Source: Gymnopilus junonius
Taxonomy: Eukaryota > Basidiomycota > Agaricomycetes > Agaricales > Galerinaceae
Length of the DNA: 64,000 bases
Assembly (NCBI GenBank): GCA_015501075.1
Contig: JADNYJ010000090.1
Coordinates: 1 to 64,000, forward strand
Direction of reading: 5' to 3'
The notes under the pieces are model-generated. The model was not told where the DNA came from. It saw only the letters and a list, made by a program, of their open reading frames with translations, and made no database searches. Numbering within the stretch: position 1 is the first letter of the stretch; every line of letters begins with the position of its first letter. A program made the translations under genes and the position numbers. This document shows positions 57,758 to 64,000 of the stretch, in pieces.

Positions 57758-59960
57758 ATGTTGCTCTCTGCGCTATGTCTGGTAGCGCTCCTCCCGTGGG
57801 CAAGCAGCGTTCTTGGTCGCCAAATCCCCATTGTAGATGGCGTCATTGGCGGTGTTCCAAGTGTTCCACCTCTTTCAGGCCTGAAGAAGCTTGCGACTGC
57901 TGGGTCGTCAGCCACCACACCTGGAAAACTGCGAATTGTCGAAAATTCAGGAATCTGTGGTTCGCCTTATCGAGTTTTAACCGTCGTAAACTTTTTCTTA
58001 ACGCCGATCTTTTTTCAGAAACGACGCCTGGGGTTTATCAGGCTTCGGGATATGGAGATTTGACGTCCAGCGAGAGTCTTTGGTAATTTGACGGTGCCTA
58101 CGTCCTTCGATATGCTTGACTTGACTTCATTTAGGTTCTGGTTCTTTGCCGCCCGTAACAACCCCGAAACGGCTCCTTTGGCTCTCTGGTTTAATGGAGG
58201 AGTCCGTTGCTCGCCTTCCTCTCGCTCCTCTCTATTAAGATTGCTAATCTCCTTTAACAGCCTGGTAGCTCGAGTATGATTGGCCTCTTCCAAGAGCATG
58301 GTCCTTGCCGAATCACCAACGACAGTTCATCGGTTACCTTGAATCCGTATTCATGGAACAACGAAGCAAATGTTCTATACATTGACCAACCCGTTGGAGT
58401 AGGCTTCTCGCATGGAACCCTGGAGGTCGGAACATCTCAGCAAGCCGCTGCTGATGTCTGGAGCTTCTTGCAAATCTTCCTCTCGGATTCGAGGTTCTCC
58501 AAGTATCAGGCAAACAACCTCGCCTTGTGGACTGAATCGTACGTTTTCCCTCACCTTTCATTGTATATATTGCAGACCAATTTTCTGCAGTTACGGAGGC
58601 CACTACGGCCCGACCTTTGCTGCGTACGAATATCATCGGCGTCCTGCTATAAAGGCCTTACTCATATTCCAATAAGTTATTTCCTTTCGCAGAATGCTGC
58701 TATTGCCTCGGGCCAAATAACTGGAATTCCCTTGAATCTGAAAGTTCTGGGCATCGGAGATGGATTAACTGTAAGTTGAATATTCCAAGAGGATGACTAC
58801 TTCGCTCTGCTAAGGCAAGGCTGACGCGTTGAATAGGATCCCATATCTCAATACCCCGGCTATATCACATACGCAGCAAGCAACCCTTACCATTCCTTGG
58901 TCTCGACTTCGGTTATCAACAAAGCTAACTCGTCTTGGTCCTCATCGACTGGTTGTAAAACACAGGTAATTTTTATTTCCCTTTCTTCCCACCCAGGGCC
59001 CAACTTGTCGTAGATTACAAGCTGCAATAATGGCGGCTCCAATTCTGTTTGCTCAAAAGCGCAAAGCTTCTGCAACAATAACATCTTATCCCCTCTCGCC
59101 GGAAACTGGGACGTATGTGTCTTGTGTATATTCTGTTATATTACGCTGAAGAAGTCGACGTCCTTTCTGTAGGTTTACTATGTGCTCACTCAAAACCCCG
59201 ACCCTTATCCTCCCGATCTTACCAATTACCTGGCTTCCATTGCCAAGAAGGCTGGTGCTGAATCAACATGGCAAGAAACAAATGACCAAGTCTATAGCAA
59301 CTTCGCTGCTACTGGTGAGTATATTCTTCATGCCTCCGTCCTGAGCGAAAAGTGGCTTAACAAAGATAGGTGACTGGATGAGGAGTTCTCTGCCCGATCT
59401 TGAGAAAGTTATCAACGCCGGAGTAAGTCCTATTTTATCTAGACACCTGATTTTCTGATTGATAGGACTAATAGGTTCGAACTATCGTTTATGACGGCGA
59501 TGCTGTATGCCTTATTCTATATCGGATTTCAATTACCGTCCTTACTTTTCCTGGGTTCGTTTGATAGGACTTCATCCTTAACTTCAACGGTGTTGAAGCT
59601 ATGGTGAGTCTCTCATAGACGCAATTGGCTCAATTGAGCTTCCTTACTGATCAATCCTTCGGTAGGTAAATTCCTTGAGCACACAATGGAGCTCTATTTT
59701 CAAACAACAGTCCTTCCAAACCTACAACGTCGCCGGCCAAAAAGTCGGTCAGTTCAAGAACGCTGGTCTCTTTTCGTACATCCGCATCTTTGGTGCTGGT
59801 CATGAAGTTCCCGCGTACAAGGTCAGTCACATTTGAATGCACATTTTGATAATTAGCTGAAAAAACCATACTCTTCTAGTCCGGCAGCTTGGCTTACGGC
59901 CAGGCAGCTGCCCAAATGTTCACTCAGATCATGGCGAACCAGTCACTGTCCTCCACTTAA
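57758..59960 (+). CDS. Serine carboxypeptidase (peptidase family S10), secreted
   Basis: Removes C-terminal residues from peptides at acid pH, outside the cell or in the vacuole. Starts [20 protein letters not shown] (signal peptide), then [18 protein letters not shown]. Many short introns; spliced blocks in order: [102 protein letters not shown] (nucleophile Ser in TESYGG), [56 protein letters not shown] (catalytic Asp) and [14 protein letters not shown] (catalytic His), ending MANQSLSST and TAA at 59958-59960. All three catalytic residues are present and the splice sites keep frame, so it should be functional. A paralog starts 3.5 kb downstream. Confidence 0.92.
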
Positions 59961-60142
59961 TTGGGTGACTCAATGACTTGAACTACCAGATATCGCATTT
60001 TCTCGGATTGGGTTAGGGAACACTGCTTTATTTTTATTCAATTGCCATTCTGTATTATTCTCCATACCATCAAAATTGATATCCAAAAGCGACTCGCCCG
60101 TTTCTTCCGAGGTTGTCTGTGTAACTGGAACAGACTCGCTCG

Positions 60143-60664
60143 CTAAGCTTCATCTTGAATGCCAATCGGCTGGCAACCAATAGCAATTATGTATTGCTAG
60201 ACAAAAGGGTCGTTAATAGAGAACCAATGCCACTCAAGTTATGAATACAAACATATTGGGCACCCCAGTCGCAGCAAAGAGGAATGGCCGTACAGTATGC
60301 GCCGGGAAAAAGAGGAGAACACTGTAATCCGACCTTGTCCCCTGGAGAAACGCCAACTCCGAATAGGTCAAGAATCGCAATGGTGTTTGGGTCCTCCGCC
60401 TAATTGTATTGCGATTGTGAGAGACTTCGACACAATATATAGCTCGATCCACTCACACTACTGAATGAAGAGCAGCACAGTACCTCCACATTGCACGCGC
60501 TCTCTGGGATTGTCGGATCTCGCTATAGGCGAACGTTGATGACACTAATTCATAAAATATTACTGAACAGAAGACCCATACAATTTCTACCGAGTTTGCA
60601 GAGGCTGTGGCAGCAGCAAAGATAGTGAGATGGAACGCCGCAAGCTGGACAACTAATGGCGCAT
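60143..60664 (-). CDS. Class I hydrophobin
   Basis: Hydrophobins are small secreted proteins that self-assemble at air-water surfaces and coat hyphae and spores. The minus-strand exons give the full eight-cysteine pattern: ESACNVEVLCCSSFSS (C1, C2-C3), intron, NTIAILDLFGVGVSPGDKVG LQCSPLFPGAYC (C4, C5), TAIPLCCDWGAQY (C6-C7), intron (GTTTGT ... TCTAG), then QYIIAIGCQPIGIQDEA (C8) and TAG at 60143-60145. A signal-peptide-like run VVQLAAFHLTIFAAATASA lies upstream (about 60650-60590), but the only nearby ATG (60662-60664) is one base out of phase with it. Either the start is elsewhere or the start region carries an indel. Confidence 0.85.
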
Positions 60665-61013
60665 TTCGAGGCCGGACGTCAATATCAAGCCTCTGTCGAG
60701 CTCTCTTATATATTCAGCGCTGTCGAATTCCCAAGATGCGGCGATGGTGGTGGATTCGACATTGACATTCTACTTCAGGATCATAGTCCGCTCTACATTC
60801 GCGAAATAACCCTGTGATTGGTTTACTATCTCCATGGCCATGACATTAACCCACGCCCACTGGAATGCAGTATTCCATGACTAGGATTGGAAGACATTGG
60901 AAGGGTTTTCATCATCATGATGCATTACAACAAATTTCACGATCCGACCCATTCTCATATCCGGTTCAGCTGGACGATGAACTGTCAAAATTTTCTGGAC
61001 CCTTCCTAGAGAC

Positions 61014-61569
61014 TTAATCGACGGGAGTACAGTCATTGCAACGAGGTAGGCCTGAAAGACCCGTCAGTCTGAACGAGCGGATTATATCAAAGGCGGACGA
61101 ACATATTGAGCTCCCCACCAGCAGCAAACCGGTTCTGCGTTACATTCAGATCCACCGATCCCCACAACCGTTATAGGGCTGCAGCTCAGACCCACGGTGT
61201 ATGTAGGAGAGATATTTATTCCTAAGAGTGCTAGAAGTTGTGCAGTGGACGGATCACCGGCCTACAAAGAGTAGTGCAAGTCGAAAAACAAGTCAAATAT
61301 AGCTCGAGTTATAAAACAGATTTCGGCATACTCTAGACACCGAATTGCAGCAGAGTAGTTCTGTTGCGCACAAGTTAGCAGGGATAGGTGGATAGAGTTG
61401 CCGATCCTCGACGGATATTGCGCCGTCTTGTCTCTGGAGTTGAGAAATGTATGTTTTATCAGACGTGACGAAATAAAAGAACTGACGATAGAGATATCTC
61501 TGACGTGGCAGCGGCAAGAATGACATGGAAGAAACTCGAGGTAGCAAGAATGGCTGAGAGGAGATTCAT
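61014..61569 (-). CDS. Class I hydrophobin, second copy
   Basis: Minus strand, ATG 61569. A signal peptide MNLLSAILATSSFFHVILAA, then after an intron QDGAISVEDRQLYPPIPANL CATELLCCNSVSR (C1, C2-C3), an intron ending TTTGTAG, then AGDPSTAQLLALLGINISPT, YTVGLSCSPITVVGIGGSEC NAEPVCCWWGAQY (C4, C5, C6-C7), and a last intron (GTTCGT ... TTTCAG). The last exon contains the expected end CNDCTPVD with TAA at 61014-61016, but in the frame given by the splice it reads AYLVAMTVLPSIK instead, one base out. The gene is complete apart from this possible one-base loss at C8. Same orientation as, and about 350 bp from, the first hydrophobin: a local pair. Confidence 0.83.
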
Positions 61570-62065
61570 AGTCAACCAAGAAGAGCTCGTCCAGGTTCAG
61601 ATGGAGAGGATAATGTCAAACGAAAGGCCTATATATAACCCACCAGACGCATAGAAACATTCTTCTTCTTAATGGCGGTCAGCAATTTAGGCTTGGCAGG
61701 GATACTCAGTGGAAGGTCAAACAGACATAAGTATGACAGGACAGTGAAGTCCGAAGAATGGTACAGATGAAAAGGTCATCCGACCAACAGAGCCAGGCAT
61801 TAGTGCGTGTATATGAGCGACCGATCCACGCAAAGACCGTCAGTCGTAAGTTTCCTGGATCCAACACTATCTGAATGGCATAAAGGTCGAACTTGGAAAG
61901 ACGAGGCAAGCTTTGCGGTGACGTCTTCGGAGCATAGGGCAAGGTACAAGGACTAGGATCTTAGGGAAAATAAGCATTTCAAGGCATATTCTTGACATGA
62001 CATAGTAGCATGTGCGATAGGTTCTCAGACGTGGGATGTAAGAGGTCGATATTCGAATATTCATA
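61570..62065. other. Intergenic; upstream region of the second hydrophobin
   Basis: TATATATAA near 61630 lies about 60 bp upstream of the hydrophobin ATG and may be its TATA element. Opposing ORFs at 61706-62070 minus have no recognised motif. Confidence 0.4.
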
Positions 62066-62073
62066 ATCAATGG

Positions 62074-62867
62074 GGCTCACTTTCTATAGGTGTGGGCCCG
62101 CCTAATATTAAATAAAATTAAATAAATTAAATCGAAGAAGGGAGGGAAGAAATAAATAAATTACACAGTGTCTATATAGGTGAAGGTCATCTAGCATGCC
62201 GTGATTTGATGAAATCTGCAGGGGCCGAAAGCAGTCCATTTTTTTGAGGCGCGCTTCGCGCATTTGGGTACGAAATTGATCTGGTCCTTGATTTGGGTAG
62301 GTCTGAGTAGCACATTATTTTTTCCTACCGCGCTTCGCGCGGCCCTCTTAATATGCATATGCACCAAGAACTGTGAATTGCATAGATGCCTTTCAAATAC
62401 TCCAGGTGGGAGGAGAACAGGGTGGGATTTTTGATTTATCTACCTCAAATGACCAGGATTATTTATTTTTCTAGCATGCTTTGTGTGCCCTCCCCATCCT
62501 CTTTAAATGTTACCCAGATTAAAAAATTTATCTTATTTTTCAAGCTCTCCAGATGCCTTCCAATCTTCGAAAGAATGTATGCAAAAGGGCCAGTTCATCA
62601 CCTGACTGTGCTGACCTAATGAGTTTCCTTGTACAGTGGTGTTCATTGAGTGGCCTCCCGAGCTAAGGAAAATGTCAAATATTCTAAAATTTACCCCATG
62701 TTCGGGAATCAGGCTCATCTCACTGATTTATGCTCTAGTTCCGGACATTCGCGCCCCAGAACATGTCGAAGTAGCCGCATTGTTTGGCCGAGTTACTTTG
62801 TTTGTACATGATTATATTTTCAAACTCAGTTATATCGTATTTGGCCCACACCTATAGAAAGTGAGCC
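62074..62867. mobile_element. MITE with 25-bp perfect TIRs and 8-bp target duplication
   Basis: The first 25 bases (GGCTCACTTTCTATAGGTGT...) are the exact reverse complement of the last 25. ATCAATGG flanks both ends (62066-62073 and 62868-62875). An 8-bp duplication fits hAT, P or Merlin-type elements. The 794-bp interior is AT-rich with two GCGCTTCGCGC palindromes (near 62250 and 62330) and no transposase. The perfect TIRs indicate a young copy. Confidence 0.92.
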
Positions 62868-62875
62868 ATCAATGG

Positions 62876-63436
62876 ATGCACTGGTCGAAAGTGGTGGCTT
62901 GGTGGCCCGAGTAGATCCCGAGCCACTGATGGCGATCATTCATTACGTAATTGATGGTTATGGGGACGACACCAAGGGAGCGACGAGAGCATTCATCATA
63001 TTTCATGGCTCCCTCGCAACTTGTGCAGCGCCTTTCAAATCAAGCTTCAAAGTTTCAGATTTCATTTCTTCACGATATTCTTTTTACCCGCCTCAACCAA
63101 TACAGCAAGACACAGGGAGATCGTAACATGCCAGTGAATAACAAGTACGTCTCTCCTGGGCCCATTGGCAACCAGTTTCACTGGCCCTTTGGACGCTCCT
63201 TTTCTGCGAGCGATTACGGCCTGTTTGCTGTATTGAGTTTCTCCATGGGAGAAACGTACTTGCTCTCTCGCTGACTGACATTCTCTATCAATCATTTGCC
63301 AGTGAGACGGACAGGCGATAAAAATAAAGCGATGTTCCAGTCGTATGTGAAAAGGACGGGTCAAGGCTGTTCTACACGATCATTACACCCGTACACCCGA
63401 TATTTCGTTTGTTCCTTTCCAACCTTGACTCTCACA
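62876..63436. other. Intergenic; upstream region of carboxypeptidase paralog
   Basis: Short plus-strand ORFs only. Contains an imperfect inverted repeat: CAAGTACGTCTCTCCTGGG at 63142-63160 against CAAGTACGTTTCTCCCATGG in reverse complement near 63243-63262, about 120 bp overall. Confidence 0.45.
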
Positions 63437-64000
63437 ATGATCACTCCTGTGCTATCCAAGCTTTCGACCTTTTTTCTTTGTCTCTTGGTTCTCCTCCGGC
63501 CTGTCATCGCTGGTCAAATTCCTATCGTAGGGGGCGTACTGGGGGGAGTACCTGCTATTATTCCACAAGAGTTAGAAAGAGTGGACGTTCAAACACACTT
63601 GTCTACTACGGGAAAGCTACGCATTGTGGAAAACTCTGGGATCTGTGGTATGTCCTCATCTTCATAAAGTCTCTCCAAAAGGTCAGCGGATATCTCAGAA
63701 ACGACGCCGGGTGTTTATCAGGCTTCTGGATATGCAGATATAACGCCTTCAGATAGCCTGTGGCAAGCTGTTCCTGTCCCTCTCCATTTGTAAAGCGTGT
63801 TCTTGACGTCATCTGCTTGAAGGTTTTGGTTCTTCGCGGCTCGCGAAGACCCCGATAACGCTCCGTTGACTCTCTGGTTCAATGGCGGGGTAAGTCTTTG
63901 CTTCAAGTCTTAAATACAATATCGTGTTAGCTAACTGACTTGCACAGCCCGGTGCTTCAGCATGATTGGCCTCTTCCAAGAGAATGGCCCTTGCCGAATC
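63437..64000 (+). pseudogene. Serine carboxypeptidase paralog (S10), partial at window end
   Basis: Same layout as the gene at 57758: signal peptide ITPVLSKLSTFFLCLLVLLR, then [32 protein letters not shown], a GTATGT intron, [22 protein letters not shown], an intron, [22 protein letters not shown], a GTAAGT intron, then CCCGGTGCTTCAGCATGATT. The first copy has 21 bases between the acceptor and ATGATT's end (CCTGGTAGCTCGAGTATGATT); this one has 20, so the PGSSS segment shifts frame into TGA. Unless an alternative splice is used, the copy is inactive. The rest lies beyond the window. Confidence 0.75.

Overview
The window is nuclear DNA of a mushroom-forming basidiomycete (Agaricomycetes). The evidence is genes broken by 50-70 bp GT-AG introns, class I hydrophobins, an S10 serine carboxypeptidase pair, a NACHT (STAND) NTPase, and the repeat complement typical of that class: Plavaka/CACTA, MULE, Ty1/copia and Ty3/gypsy elements plus a TET/JBP-type dioxygenase gene. 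No CRISPR array, operon or other prokaryotic feature was seen. Exon limits come from reading by eye, so most gene ends are good to a few codons and most internal splice sites are proposals.

1-18 kb is repeat-rich and mostly decayed. It opens with degenerate tandem repeats, then a frameshifted fragment of a SNF2/STH1 chromatin-remodelling ATPase (943-1515). A clean SUN-domain membrane protein (3601-4683, minus) is the best gene here. Around it lie unrecognised multi-exon genes (1876-2492, 7685-8784, 9717-11232, 11408-12590), an inverted pair of ~450 bp dispersed repeats (5.6-6.1 and 15.3-15.7 kb), and an AT-rich degenerate repeat block at 17.0-17.9 kb.

18.9-26.5 kb is a 7.6 kb Mutator-like element (MULE) with 126-bp terminal inverted repeats and a 9-bp target duplication (GCAAGTTCC). 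It sits inside an unknown protein gene whose 5' end is now at 26.6 kb and whose remainder is at 18.9-18.15 kb. The element carries a broken MULE transposase, a second spliced gene on the opposite strand, and a nested ~1 kb non-autonomous MULE with its own 9-bp duplication (GCTTGAGCT).

26.7-34.2 kb holds a 5'-truncated, stop-ridden Ty1/copia element (3' LTR at 26746-27200) abutting a truncated Ty3/gypsy LTR plus gag, whose recognised stops are TGA codons at tryptophan positions.

34.2-46.7 kb looks like one composite Plavaka element. A largely open Plavaka transposase gene (42552-46293, minus) is followed by a chimera of a 14-3-3 fragment and a GH47 alpha-mannosidase fragment that keep their introns, a frameshifted TET/JBP-like 2OG-Fe(II) dioxygenase gene (38734-40082, minus), and an unknown gene. 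Both edges are rich in TTATAAT-type subterminal motifs.

47-64 kb is the more ordinary gene space. It holds a NACHT NTPase gene with an 18-residue tandem repeat at its N-terminus (47093-49458), an MFS monocarboxylate-type transporter (51541-53604), a nuclear CCDC137-like protein (55840-56706), a secreted serine carboxypeptidase (57758-59960) with a partial and apparently frameshifted paralog at the window end (63437 onward), and two class I hydrophobin genes (60143-60664 and 61014-61569). A 794-bp MITE with perfect 25-bp terminal repeats and an 8-bp target duplication lies at 62074-62867. The carboxypeptidases and hydrophobins are secreted or cell-surface products; the rest of the window is mostly transposon biology.
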